Below, one piece after another: positions 53,957 to 63,234 of a stretch of DNA of 64,000 bases. The notes under the pieces are model-generated. The model saw only the letters and a list, made by a program, of their open reading frames with translations, had not been told where the DNA came from and made no database searches. Origin of the DNA: Leucobacter sp. Psy1 (lineage in GTDB: Bacteria; Actinomycetota; Actinomycetes; Actinomycetales; Microbacteriaceae); NCBI RefSeq assembly GCF_020096995.1, contig NZ_CP083692.1:124001-188000 (forward strand), written 5' to 3'. Positions within the stretch are counted from its first letter, which is position 1. Every line of letters begins with the position of its first letter. Made by a program: the position numbers and the translations under genes.

Positions 53957-54643
53957 ATGGCAAAGTCAAAGGCATACCGCGCCGCTGCCGCGAAGATCGA
54001 GGCCGGCAAGTACTACGCTCCCGCTGAGGCAGTCGCCCTCGCGAAGGAGACCGGTTCCACCAAGACCGACTCGACCGTCGAGGTCGCCGTCAAGCTCGGT
54101 GTGGACCCCCGCAAGGCGGACCAGATGGTTCGCGGCAACGTCAGCCTGCCCCACGGCACCGGCAAGACCGCCCGCGTCATCGTGTTCGCGAACGGCGCTC
54201 AGGCGGAGGCGGCCATCGCCGCAGGCGCCGATGAGGTCGGCGGCGACGAGCTGATCGAGAAGGTGGCCGCCGGCTACACCGACTTCGACTCGGCTGTCGC
54301 GACTCCCGATCTCATGGGCAAGGTCGGACGTCTCGGTAAGGTCCTGGGCCCCCGTGGTCTCATGCCGAACCCGAAGACCGGCACCGTCACCCCGGACCCG
54401 GCGAAGGCCGTGTCCGACATCAAGGGCGGCAAGATCTCGTTCCGCGTCGACAAGCACGCCAACGTTCACTTCATCGTGGGCAAGGCATCGTTCTCGGCGG
54501 AGCAGCTCGGTGAGAACCTCAACACCGTGCTCGAGGAGATCTCGCGTCTCAAGCCGTCGTCGGCCAAGGGCAAGTACGTGCTGAAGGGTGCGGTTTCGAC
54601 CACCTTCGGCCCGGGCATCCCGCTCGACGTCGCGGGTCTCTAA
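53957..54643 (+). CDS. rplA: 50S ribosomal protein L1
   Basis: A 228-residue two-domain protein of the L1 stalk, which moves with E-site tRNA release. [20 protein letters not shown] and [20 protein letters not shown] are the usual N-terminal segments; [20 protein letters not shown] is the L1 signature. It probably also regulates its own operon through the leader. The ATG at 53957 follows AAGGGG. A stable UUCG hairpin follows 13 nt after the stop. Confidence 0.98.
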   Translation: MAKSKAYRAAAAKIEAGKYYAPAEAVALAKETGSTKTDSTVEVAVKLGVDPRKADQMVRGNVSLPHGTGKTARVIVFANGAQAEAAIAAGADEVGGDELIEKVAAGYTDFDSAVATPDLMGKVGRLGKVLGPRGLMPNPKTGTVTPDPAKAVSDIKGGKISFRVDKHANVHFIVGKASFSAEQLGENLNTVLEEISRLKPSSAKGKYVLKGAVSTTFGPGIPLDVAGL

Positions 54644-54656
54644 CTCGCAGCTCTCT

Positions 54657-54690
54657 GATGGGCCCTCGCGCTTCGGCGTGGGGGCCCATC
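54657..54690 (+). terminator. UUCG-capped terminator hairpin after rplA
   Basis: The 15-bp stem 54657-54671 / 54676-54690 (GATGGGCCC... with ...GGGCCCATC; two wobble pairs) is closed by C(TTCG)G, an unusually stable tetraloop. It ends the ribosomal operon. The following region up to 54801 shows no gene. Confidence 0.75.
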
Positions 54691-54801
54691 GGCGTTTCCG
54701 GGAGGATTTTCGGGGCCGAGCGGCGCAGGCTGCGCCCGGCGGCACGGGACGCGCCGAGCAGCGCCGAGCAGCGCGGAGCGATGCGCGACCGTTACTCGAC
54801 G

Positions 54802-54832
54802 GTGACCCGCTACGGCGGGCGACGGATACACT
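54802..54832 (+). promoter_or_regulatory. Promoter of the kinase operon, possible leaderless start
   Basis: GTGACC (54802-54807) and TACACT (54827-54832) form a sigma70-like pair with a 19-bp spacer. The predicted start lies on or beside the GTG at 54839, the first codon of the small ORF that overlaps the kinase gene. Confidence 0.35.
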
Positions 54833-54838
54833 GGAGAC

Positions 54839-54973
54839 GTGTTTGGGTTCGGCTCCTCTGGGGGACGCGGGCGGTCGGACGGCACGCTGAGCAGAGCCGT
54901 CCACGCGCGCCTATTCGGCGTGCCCGGCGCTCCAGCGGCCGACGTGCTCGACCGGATTCGTGCAGTTCGATGA
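54839..54973 (+). CDS. Possible 44-residue leaderless upstream peptide, overlapping the kinase start
   Basis: The GTG at 54839 opens a 44-codon frame that ends in TGA at 54971-54973, overlapping the kinase ATG (54970) as ATGA. The peptide is basic with an N-terminal FGFGSSGGRG stretch and a helical LFGVPGAPAADVLDRIRAV end. The same ATGA/GTGA junctions recur throughout this operon, which supports a real coupled gene; the absence of a Shine-Dalgarno for the kinase ATG also does. It could instead be a leader peptide or chance. No family recognised. Confidence 0.45.
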   Translation: MFGFGSSGGRGRSDGTLSRAVHARLFGVPGAPAADVLDRIRAVR

Positions 54974-56103
54974 GCGCCAGCACGCCACGACCCCCGCGCA
55001 TCTCGGGGTTCACCTATGTGCGTCCTCTGGGGTCTGGCGGATTCGCGCAGGTGTACCTCTACGAGCAGGACATTCCGCGACGGGTCGTCGCGGTAAAGGT
55101 ACTCGGCGGCGGAGCAACTGAACCTGCGGCGCTGCGCTCGGCGTTCGAGAGCGAGGCCGACGTGATGGCGCGCCTCAGCAGCCACCCGTCGATCGTCTCG
55201 ATCTTTCAGGCGAGCATCTCCCAGGAGGGGCTCCCGTATCTCGCCATGGAGTTCTGCCCGGCTTCGATGGGGGCGCAGACGAAGGGACGGCCGGCGCCGC
55301 TGGAGCAGGTACTCGACGCGGGCGTACGGATCGCAGGCGCGCTCGAGACGGCGCATCGAGCGCGCGTGCTGCATCGCGACATCAAGCCGTCGAACGTGCT
55401 CATCACGACGCTGGGGCGGCCGGTCCTCTCCGACTTCGGCATCGCTCTCGTCGCGGATCAGGCAGCGGCTGCCGACGCGCGCGCGGCCATGTCGATCCCC
55501 TGGTCGGCGCCCGAAGTGGTGCAGCTCGAGAGCACCGGCAGCGTGTCGAGCGAGGTGTGGTCGCTCGGCGCGACCCTGTATTCCTTCGCCGCGGGCCGTT
55601 CCCCCTTCGAGAAGCCGGAGCGGGCCCAGAACTCCCGGGAGAAGCTCACGGCGCGAATCGCCCGCGCCGCCTACACGCCCGTGCCTGACGCGCGCGGGTA
55701 CGAGCCGTTCGACGCGGTGCTGCAGCGGGCGCTGGCCGCGCGCGCCGAGGATCGGTTCGCTTCCATGGCGGCGTTCGGTGAGGCCCTGCAAGAGCTGCAG
55801 CGCGGGTACGGCTTCGATGTGACGCCTCTGGAGGTCGTGGCCGACGGGTGGATCCCCAGGGCGACACCAGCCGAGAGCGGTGTGCGCGGCCCCGCTATCA
55901 GCGAAGTTGCGGGGCGACGGACGCGGGCGGAGGCCAGGGCCGAGCTGCGTGCGCAGCACCTGACGACGGATTCCGACGGCGTGGTGTACGACCGCCCCCC
56001 GATGTCACCGATGCGCGCTGGACTCATCGGTGCGGCGATCGGTGCAGCAGGGTCTGCCCTGATTCTCGTCGGGATCTGGGCGCTGCTGGGCGGTCTCGCG
56101 TGA
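54970..56103 (+). CDS. Membrane-anchored serine/threonine protein kinase
   Basis: A 377-residue Hanks-type kinase. Subdomain marks: LGSGGFAQVYL (Gly loop), VVAVKVL (ATP Lys), LHRDIKPSNVL (catalytic loop), LSDFGIAL (DFG), SIPWSAPEV (APE). The kinase domain ends near residue 285, followed by a basic linker and one C-terminal membrane helix (IGAAIGAAGSALILVGIWAL) with almost no extracellular part, so there is no sensor domain of PASTA type. Its partner may instead be the giant surface protein encoded next, whose GTG start overlaps the kinase stop (GTGA). Confidence 0.93.
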   Translation: MSASTPRPPRISGFTYVRPLGSGGFAQVYLYEQDIPRRVVAVKVLGGGATEPAALRSAFESEADVMARLSSHPSIVSIFQASISQEGLPYLAMEFCPASMGAQTKGRPAPLEQVLDAGVRIAGALETAHRARVLHRDIKPSNVLITTLGRPVLSDFGIALVADQAAAADARAAMSIPWSAPEVVQLESTGSVSSEVWSLGATLYSFAAGRSPFEKPERAQNSREKLTARIARAAYTPVPDARGYEPFDAVLQRALAARAEDRFASMAAFGEALQELQRGYGFDVTPLEVVADGWIPRATPAESGVRGPAISEVAGRRTRAEARAELRAQHLTTDSDGVVYDRPPMSPMRAGLIGAAIGAAGSALILVGIWALLGGLA

Positions 56104-59100
56104 GCGGCGGGGGAGCGGCGCCGGCGACGCGTCGACGACGCTCCACCCGCGTGTGGGTCGCCGGAGCCGTCTCTGCGGCCCTCGTGGCGACCATCGCCGT
56201 CATCGCGAACGGGTACGACGCCCGCGAGGTGCCCCGCGCGGAGCCGGGAGTGTGGGTCGCGAGGGATGCGGGCCAGTACGCGCGGGTGAACACGGACACC
56301 GGCGAAATCGACGCGGTCAGACGGGTGGAGAACCCGAGCGGGCTGGTGCAGTCGGGCGATCGCACCGCAGTGCTCACGCACGGCAACGGACGCGCGTGGC
56401 CGGTCGATGCCGCCTCGCCCGAAGACCTCGGCATCGACGACACCGCCGTCGACAGCGCCGGAGACGGTGAGGGTGACGGTGAGGGTGACGACGCCGGCGG
56501 GTCGACCGACGATGCCGAGACGGTCTCCTCTCCGGCCGAGGCCGGCGGTGGTGCGGTGAACCTGCCCCAGGGGGCGAGGGACGTCGTGACAGCGGGCGAC
56601 TTCGTGGCGGTGAGAACCGAGTCGGGGCAGGTGTACGCCGGCGCGCTGCGGCCGGGGAACGAGGCGGGGACGAGCAGCCCGTACGGCGCAGAGGGGGGTG
56701 TCGCCCTCGCCGCTGAGCAGGGCGCCGAAGACCTCGGAAGCCGGCTCGCGAGCCTGACCGCAGTGGACGCCGCGTCCGGCGAGGCGACGGGCGCCGAGGA
56801 CTCCGCACCTGCCGAGGACGCCGCGGCAGCCGCTGACGCTGAGGAAGAGGGATCTCCCGCGGCGCCCGAGCCGTTCTCCGCCGATGCCGTGGCGGTGACG
56901 GCTGACGGCGCGCTCGTCGCGTACGCGGCGGAGACCGGCACCGTCTCGACGTTCAACATCGCGCGGAACGCGCTCGAAGACGAGCACGAGCTTCCCGAGT
57001 CCTGGCACGGTATCGAGCGACCGCAGCTCGCGGTGGTGGACGGCGACTGGGTGCTGCTCGATCCGGAATCCGGCAGCGTGTACCGCGAGCGCTCGGGCGA
57101 GACCGCGCTTCCGCTCGACGGAGAGCCCCGACTCCAGGCGTCGGGTTCCTCGGGCGGCGTGTTCATCGCCGACAGCGCGGGGCTGCTCAGTCTGAACGAC
57201 GACGGGGCGGCCGAACGCGTGGTGAACGCCGCAGGGGCGGCGGCGCAGCCGATCCCGATCGACGGGTCGATCGCCGCCGCGTGGCTCGGCCAGCAGAACG
57301 GCACGCTGTGGACCGGTGACGGTGAACCGGTAGTGCTCGACTACGACGATTCGGTCGAGGATCCTGGCGAGTTCACCCCCGTCTTCCGTGGGAACGGCGA
57401 GCGCGCCGTGCTGAGCGAGATGGGCACCGGCATGCTGTGGACGGTGCCGGACGGGGTGGCGATACCCCTCTCCCAGTGGGACATCTCCGATCCGCCGAAG
57501 GAGGACGAGGGCGTCGTCGTCGTCGACGAGGTGACGGAGCAGGTGCCTCCGACGGCGCAGGACGACGACTTCGGCGTGCGCGCCGGAGCGCCGGCGCAGC
57601 TTCCCGTGCTCCTCAACGACTTCGACGCGAATCAGCGTGACGTCCTCACGATCGTCCCGGAATCCCTGGAGTCCTCCCCGCTGCCCGCGGAGTTCGGGTC
57701 GGTGGAGCTTCTGCCGGACGGGCAGGGCATCGCCGCCGAGATCGCGGAGGGCGCTTCGGGCTCGGCGACCTTTACCTACCGGGTCACCGACGGAGCCCTT
57801 ACGTCGGAGCCCGCGACCGTCACCCTCTCCGTCGCTGCGGAGGAGACGAACTCGGCGCCCGAGTGGTGCCCCGTCGTGGGCTGCCAGCGTGAGTGGGGCG
57901 TGCCTGCCATTGCTCCGGGCGGCACGCTCGTGGCTCCGCTGCTCGACGGTTGGGTCGACCCCGAGAGCGACGTGATGATCCTCGGGGGTGTGCGGGTCGC
58001 CGATGCCGACGCCCCGGTTACCGCGATCGTGACGGGAGACGGGCGTCTCGCCGTGCGGCACACCGACCCCAATGCCGGAGCGTCGGAGACCGCCCTCGAG
58101 GTCACGGTGCGCGACAGCCGCGGTGAGGAGACGACGCGCGAGCTCACGCTCCGGGTGCAGCCCGACGCCCCTCCCGTGTTCGCTGCGTCGGCCTCGACGG
58201 TGCAGGTGGACGAGCCGACCGAGATCCGGCCGCTCACCCGGGTGCTCGGGGGATCCGGGGCCTTCGAGATCACCGATGCCGCCGCTCAGGGTTCCGGATC
58301 GGGGCTTTCCGTGTCGCACCGCACCGACGCCGTCGAGGTGACGGCCGCGGAAGCGGGTGCCGCGCTGGTCTCGGTGACGGTACGCGACGTGGTGACGGGC
58401 CTCGAAGCGACGGGCGTCGTGAGGGTGACCGCGACTGAGGAGGCGCCGGAACTCGCCCTCCCTCCCATGCGCGCGTTCATTCGCCCACTCTCCGACGCCG
58501 TCGTCGATGTGCTCGACGCAGTACCCGGCGGTGCGGCGCGCACGCTGTCGGTCGCCGCGGCCGAGCCGGCCGACGGCGAGGTCGAGGCCGACGTGATCGA
58601 GCACCAGCGAGTGCGGGTCGCAGGATCCACACCGGATGGTGCAGCGGGTCGCGTCGGTGACGTCGACGTGACAGTGACGGATGGAGCTGACGAGGTTCAG
58701 GGTCGCCTGACGGTCTTCCAGGTGCCGGACTCCGATTCGGGCGGCACGGTCGCCGTGACCGACACGGCTACCGCGCGAGCGGGATCGGTCGTCGACATTC
58801 CCGTGCTGCGCAACGATGTCTCCGCAGCGGGTGACCGCCTGCTGCTCGACCCGGAGATCGTCGGCTCGGGGGCGGAGGGCGAACTCGCGTTCGCATCGGG
58901 TTCGACGCTCCGGTATCTCGCCCCCGAGGAACCGGGAACGTACCGGCTGAGCTACACCACGTACGGGGCGAGCCAGCCGGACGCGAGCGACGTCGGCACC
59001 GTCCTGGTGACCGTCGTCGCCGAGGGGTCGAACCGCGACCCTTCACCCGCGACGCTCACGGCACGAGTCGCGCCGGAGGAGCAGACCGACATCGCCGTGC

Positions 59101-62100
59101 CGGTGTCCGGCGTCGATCCCGATGGCGACCGAGTGCGCCTCATGGGCGTCGACCCGGGCGATGACCCCCGGGTCTCCGCGGTCGTCGGCTCCGACGGAGC
59201 GAGCATCAGCGTTTCCGCTGCGGGAGGCACTGAACCGGGAGTGCGCGACCTCGAGTACACCGTTCGCGACGAGGCGGGCGGCGAGGGCACCGGCCGCCTG
59301 CGCGTCGTCGTTGCCGAAACGGGCGGGCAGGGACGATCGCCGGTGGCGACGACCGATCACGTCCGACTGCCACCGGGAGGGACCCCGGTCACGATCCGCC
59401 CGCTTGACAACGACGTCGATCCCGCCAAAGGGACGCTCGCCCTGACGGCCGTCGAACCGAACGTCGCTGGCGGTGAGGACAGCGCCGAGTACCGCCGTCT
59501 CGCCGATCGTCTCGATACCCGGGAGCTCGCGCGCGGGCGGGTGGCGATCTCGGCGGGAGAGGATCTCGGGACCGTCTCGTACCGGTACACGACCCGGTCG
59601 AGCGCGACGTCGAGCACCGCGACCGGGCTCATCGTCGTCCACACCTCGGAACGCGTCGGCACGCAGGCGCCCGCCGTGTCGGACACCGTGCTGACCGTGG
59701 GGGACCGAGCCGCACTCGAGGGAGACGGCATCGACGTGCTCACCAGCAAGGTGCGCTGGGCGACGGGCGACCCCGACGCGCTGGAGCTCTCGCTGTGGGG
59801 GGAGAGTTCCGACCGCTACGGTGTCGAGGGCAGCAGGATCTCCGGGGACTACAACCCCGATGGCGATCAGGTGGTCTTCCGGCTCTCGGGCACTGATGCC
59901 ACGGGCGCGGAGGTGACGACCTACGGTCTGCTCATCGTGCCGCCGCTCGACGAACTCCGGCTCACGCTCAAGCCGGGCATCCGGCCTCTCTCCGTCAAGG
60001 AGGAGCAGTCGGCGGATATGCGGGTGGCGACGCTCGTCGAGATCGCATCGGGAGACCGGATCGAGGTGCGCGACGGTGATCTCCGCGTCGGTCGGGCGCA
60101 GGCGGCATGCACAGCGGTGTCGGACACGACGGTGCGCTACACGGCTGGTGCGGGAGCGCCGTGGGACGACGTCTGCGTCATGGACGTGCGACTCGAGGGG
60201 CAGGAGCGCTGGAGCTCGCTGCCCGTCCCGGTCTCGGTGGTGCCGCGAGACCCGATCGCCGAGCTCCAGGGCATCACGCGCACCGTCGCGCCCGGTGCGA
60301 GCGAGACGGTCGCCCTCGCCGATATGGTCGTCTGGCGCGGCGAGCGCGCAGGATCGGCTGCCGACCTGAGCTTCGTCGCCGACGGCGGAGGCTCGCAGTT
60401 CGATACCAGGCTCGAGGGCGGCGCGCTGCAGGTCTCCGCGCGGGCGGACGCGACCCCCGGAAGGCAGCAACCCGTCACGGTGCAGGTGAGCGGCGCCGGC
60501 GACGCGCGCGGCACGCTCACCTTGCGGGTCGGCTCGGCACCCCGTGACCTGCCGCGCGGCGGCACGGTGGCGCTCCGCTGCACGGTCGGGAGCGAGTGCA
60601 GTACCGATCTCGTCGGCGTGGCCGGCGAGCACGACCCCTTCGCGGGGAAGAGCGGCGGAGGCCTGGAGGTGGCGTCGGTGAACGGTGGATCCTGCGCCGT
60701 CGGCACCCTCGTGAAGCAGGGCGATCGGGGCGTGCGCGTCGCGTGGGGCGACCGCACGACCGGGGGCACCTGCACCGCGGGATTCACGGTGCGCGATGCG
60801 CAGAACCGGGTGGGAGAGGGCACGATCGAGCTGGACGCGCAGGGGGTTCCCGACGCCCCCGCGAGCATCGCGCAGACGGGGTACGACGCGACGAGCGCCA
60901 CGTTCACCGTCACACTCGGATCGCGCGCCGCGCACCCCGCCGTCACCGGTGTCGAACTGTCGGGCGCCGGGTCGACGAGTTGCGCGCCGCGGGGCGGCTC
61001 GGTGTACCAGTGCGTGGCCTCCGGGCTGCGCAGCGGTGAGCAGCACCGGTTCACCGCCAGGGCGGTCAACGATGTCGGTCGCTCCGATCCGTCGAACGGC
61101 GTCACGGCGTGGGCGTACGCAGCACCGCGCGTCTCCTCCGTCACGGCGACCGCGGTCAAGAACGCTTCGAATAGCGATCAGCGCTCGGGCGGCGTGCGGG
61201 TCAGCGTCGTCGGGTCGAGCGATGCGGCGTCCTTCGAAGTGCGTCTGGGAGGGTCGGTGCTCGGGACGATCCGGGGGCCGGAGGGGAGCGAGACCTACTC
61301 GGGGATCCCCGTCGGCGGGCAGACGTTCACCGTCACCCCGGTGACGCGGCACCAGGTGCCGAGCATCGGAGGTTCGCCGACCGGCTCTGCCGCGCAGGCC
61401 AGCGTCACTGTGATCGGAGCGCCGCGGCTCTCGGGAGCGGCCCTCGAGTCCACGGGAGCGACGAGCGCGCGGGTCGCGGTGCAGGGACTCGGCGGGCACG
61501 GCGGCGAGTCGGTGAGCACTCGCTTCTCGCTCGGGCCGGCCGGTGGCGGTGCGCCGCCGGACTGCGTGAACGGGCAGACGAGCGCCGACTTCGGCGGACT
61601 CGCTCGCTTCCAGAAGTATCGGGCGATGGCCTGCGCCGTGAGCGACTACGGGATCACCCGGCAGTCGAGCGCCGAGGTGCGTATCGGCGGTCGACCGGAG
61701 CCTCCGGGCGGCAGCCCCTCCTACGCTGTCGCGACGTCGCCGGCCGGCAATGGCACCGGTACCGTTCGCTATGCCGTGACGCGCGAGCCGTCACCGACGG
61801 CGATCGATGGCGCGACGCTGCAGTACCGCATCGACGGTGCGGTCGTTCCCCGATTCGCGCTGACCGAGGATCGTGAGCACGAGGTCGCGGTGCGGCAGTG
61901 CGTGGACACCGCTGACGAGGCCAGCTGCTCGGACTGGACCGAGGTGCGCGCCGAGACGGTGAAGGCACCGGTCTCGGTGAGCACGAACGGTCAGTGCTTC
62001 ACCTCGGAGACGGAGAACGCCGCGAGCCTCGTGAACATCTCCGCGGCGGCGCGCCCGCACGCGACCGTCACGGCAGGAGAGCCGGACGGCGATACCGTTC

Positions 62101-62171
62101 TCTTGACCGTCACCTGGGGCGGTGGCTTCGCCCCGCTCTCCGCAGCCACGCTGACGACGTGCGCGGAATGA
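56100..62171 (+). CDS. Giant single-pass surface protein with Ig/cadherin-like and fibronectin-like modules
   Basis: A 2,023-residue protein. A basic N-terminus and one membrane helix at about 18-37 (VWVAGAVSAALVATIAVIA) anchor it with a huge extracellular part. Residues 40-480 look like a beta-propeller-type region interrupted by acidic low-complexity inserts (DGEGDGEGDD near 122-131; EDAAAAADAEEE). Then come several Ig/cadherin-like repeats with the recurring PVLxND(x)D motif at about 502, 900 and 1100, and fibronectin type III-like modules from about 1583 (PDAPASIAQTGYD, GLRSGEQHRFTARAVND). Paired cysteines near the C-terminus suggest disulfides. Coupled to a kinase upstream and followed by MoxR and DUF58 genes; a cell-envelope assembly or adhesion role is inferred. 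Confidence 0.88.
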   Translation: MSGGGAAPATRRRRSTRVWVAGAVSAALVATIAVIANGYDAREVPRAEPGVWVARDAGQYARVNTDTGEIDAVRRVENPSGLVQSGDRTAVLTHGNGRAWPVDAASPEDLGIDDTAVDSAGDGEGDGEGDDAGGSTDDAETVSSPAEAGGGAVNLPQGARDVVTAGDFVAVRTESGQVYAGALRPGNEAGTSSPYGAEGGVALAAEQGAEDLGSRLASLTAVDAASGEATGAEDSAPAEDAAAAADAEEEGSPAAPEPFSADAVAVTADGALVAYAAETGTVSTFNIARNALEDEHELPESWHGIERPQLAVVDGDWVLLDPESGSVYRERSGETALPLDGEPRLQASGSSGGVFIADSAGLLSLNDDGAAERVVNAAGAAAQPIPIDGSIAAAWLGQQNGTLWTGDGEPVVLDYDDSVEDPGEFTPVFRGNGERAVLSEMGTGMLWTVPDGVAIPLSQWDISDPPKEDEGVVVVDEVTEQVPPTAQDDDFGVRAGAPAQLPVLLNDFDANQRDVLTIVPESLESSPLPAEFGSVELLPDGQGIAAEIAEGASGSATFTYRVTDGALTSEPATVTLSVAAEETNSAPEWCPVVGCQREWGVPAIAPGGTLVAPLLDGWVDPESDVMILGGVRVADADAPVTAIVTGDGRLAVRHTDPNAGASETALEVTVRDSRGEETTRELTLRVQPDAPPVFAASASTVQVDEPTEIRPLTRVLGGSGAFEITDAAAQGSGSGLSVSHRTDAVEVTAAEAGAALVSVTVRDVVTGLEATGVVRVTATEEAPELALPPMRAFIRPLSDAVVDVLDAVPGGAARTLSVAAAEPADGEVEADVIEHQRVRVAGSTPDGAAGRVGDVDVTVTDGADEVQGRLTVFQVPDSDSGGTVAVTDTATARAGSVVDIPVLRNDVSAAGDRLLLDPEIVGSGAEGELAFASGSTLRYLAPEEPGTYRLSYTTYGASQPDASDVGTVLVTVVAEGSNRDPSPATLTARVAPEEQTDIAVPVSGVDPDGDRVRLMGVDPGDDPRVSAVVGSDGASISVSAAGGTEPGVRDLEYTVRDEAGGEGTGRLRVVVAETGGQGRSPVATTDHVRLPPGGTPVTIRPLDNDVDPAKGTLALTAVEPNVAGGEDSAEYRRLADRLDTRELARGRVAISAGEDLGTVSYRYTTRSSATSSTATGLIVVHTSERVGTQAPAVSDTVLTVGDRAALEGDGIDVLTSKVRWATGDPDALELSLWGESSDRYGVEGSRISGDYNPDGDQVVFRLSGTDATGAEVTTYGLLIVPPLDELRLTLKPGIRPLSVKEEQSADMRVATLVEIASGDRIEVRDGDLRVGRAQAACTAVSDTTVRYTAGAGAPWDDVCVMDVRLEGQERWSSLPVPVSVVPRDPIAELQGITRTVAPGASETVALADMVVWRGERAGSAADLSFVADGGGSQFDTRLEGGALQVSARADATPGRQQPVTVQVSGAGDARGTLTLRVGSAPRDLPRGGTVALRCTVGSECSTDLVGVAGEHDPFAGKSGGGLEVASVNGGSCAVGTLVKQGDRGVRVAWGDRTTGGTCTAGFTVRDAQNRVGEGTIELDAQGVPDAPASIAQTGYDATSATFTVTLGSRAAHPAVTGVELSGAGSTSCAPRGGSVYQCVASGLRSGEQHRFTARAVNDVGRSDPSNGVTAWAYAAPRVSSVTATAVKNASNSDQRSGGVRVSVVGSSDAASFEVRLGGSVLGTIRGPEGSETYSGIPVGGQTFTVTPVTRHQVPSIGGSPTGSAAQASVTVIGAPRLSGAALESTGATSARVAVQGLGGHGGESVSTRFSLGPAGGGAPPDCVNGQTSADFGGLARFQKYRAMACAVSDYGITRQSSAEVRIGGRPEPPGGSPSYAVATSPAGNGTGTVRYAVTREPSPTAIDGATLQYRIDGAVVPRFALTEDREHEVAVRQCVDTADEASCSDWTEVRAETVKAPVSVSTNGQCFTSETENAASLVNISAAARPHATVTAGEPDGDTVLLTVTWGGGFAPLSAATLTTCAE

Positions 62172-62220
62172 ACCCGCCCGTTTCGACCCACCCGACCACT
62201 CTGATGAAGGAGCCTCGCGC

Positions 62221-63234
62221 ATGAACCCCGAGCCGCAGCAGTCCACGGCCGACGACGCCGCCCGTCAGCCGGTCATCACGCCGGATCAGGCGCAGTGGGT
62301 GGCCCAGGTGTTCGACGCCTGCTCCGACGCCATCGCGGAGGTCATCCACGGCAAGCGACGGGTGATCGAGCTGGTGTTCGCGAGCGTGCTCGCCGGGGGC
62401 CACGTGCTGCTCGAGGACGTGCCAGGCACCGGCAAGACCGCGCTCGCCCGGGCGCTGGCGCAGGTGATCCACGGCACCTCGACGCGCATCCAGTTCACGC
62501 CCGACCTGCTGCCGAGCGACGTGACCGGAATCTCGGTGTACGACCAGCGCGCCGGCCTCTTCGAGTTCCACGCCGGCCCGGTCTTCGCGAACGTGGTGCT
62601 CGCGGATGAGATCAACCGAGCGAGCCCGAAGACGCAGTCCGCCCTGCTCGAGGTCATGGAGGAGGGTCGCGTGACGGTCGACGGCACCTCGCACGACGTG
62701 CCGACTCCGTTCCTCGTCATTGCGACTCAGAACCCGGTGGAGCAAGCCGGCACATACCGGCTTCCGGAGGCGCAGCTCGATCGGTTCATGATCAAGACCT
62801 CGGTCGGATACCCGGACGAGGCGGCGATGATGCGGATCCTGCAGGGCGCGCGTGGGCGGAGCGAGCCGCTCGAGCCCATCGCCTCGACGAACGTCATCGA
62901 ACAGGCGCAGCGGTTCGCGGCCACCACGCACGTCGGCTCTCTGGTCGCCGACTACGCCGTACGACTCGTCGAGGCCACGCGCCGAGCGAGCGAGGTGCGG
63001 CTCGGCGCGAGCGTCCGCGGCGCGCTGGCGCTCGTCCGGCTCTCCTCGGCGTGGGCTGCTGCGCACGGTCGCCACTACGTCACGCCTGACGACATCCGCG
63101 ATCTCGCGGTGCCTGTGCTCGCGCACCGTCTCATCCTTGAGCCCGAGGCGGAGTTCGACGGCGTTACGGCCGAGCAGATCGTCGGCCAGGTGCTCATGGA
63201 CGTCGAGGTGCCCCAGGAGAACGGAGGGGCGTGA
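62221..63234 (+). CDS. MoxR family AAA+ ATPase
   Basis: A 337-residue chaperone-like ATPase. Walker A is LLEDVPGTGKTALARALA, Walker B VVLADEINRASPKTQSALLE, followed by sensor 1 (FLVIATQNPVEQAG) and the C-terminal lid with RRASEVRLGASVRGALALVR. MoxR proteins work with DUF58/von Willebrand-type partners in maturation or assembly of protein complexes, often at the envelope. The ATG at 62221 lies 49 nt after the giant protein gene, with AAGGAG upstream. Its stop overlaps the DUF58 start (GTGA). Confidence 0.95.
   Translation: MNPEPQQSTADDAARQPVITPDQAQWVAQVFDACSDAIAEVIHGKRRVIELVFASVLAGGHVLLEDVPGTGKTALARALAQVIHGTSTRIQFTPDLLPSDVTGISVYDQRAGLFEFHAGPVFANVVLADEINRASPKTQSALLEVMEEGRVTVDGTSHDVPTPFLVIATQNPVEQAGTYRLPEAQLDRFMIKTSVGYPDEAAMMRILQGARGRSEPLEPIASTNVIEQAQRFAATTHVGSLVADYAVRLVEATRRASEVRLGASVRGALALVRLSSAWAAAHGRHYVTPDDIRDLAVPVLAHRLILEPEAEFDGVTAEQIVGQVLMDVEVPQENGGA

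Noticed and set aside
55671..58604. 977-codon minus-strand open frame under the kinase and giant protein genes
   Set aside because: Antisense to two well-supported coupled genes; composition is Arg/Gly/His-rich with no recognisable domain.
59043..61499. 818-codon minus-strand open frame under the giant protein gene
   Set aside because: Same GC-driven shadow effect; no ribosome site, no known motif.
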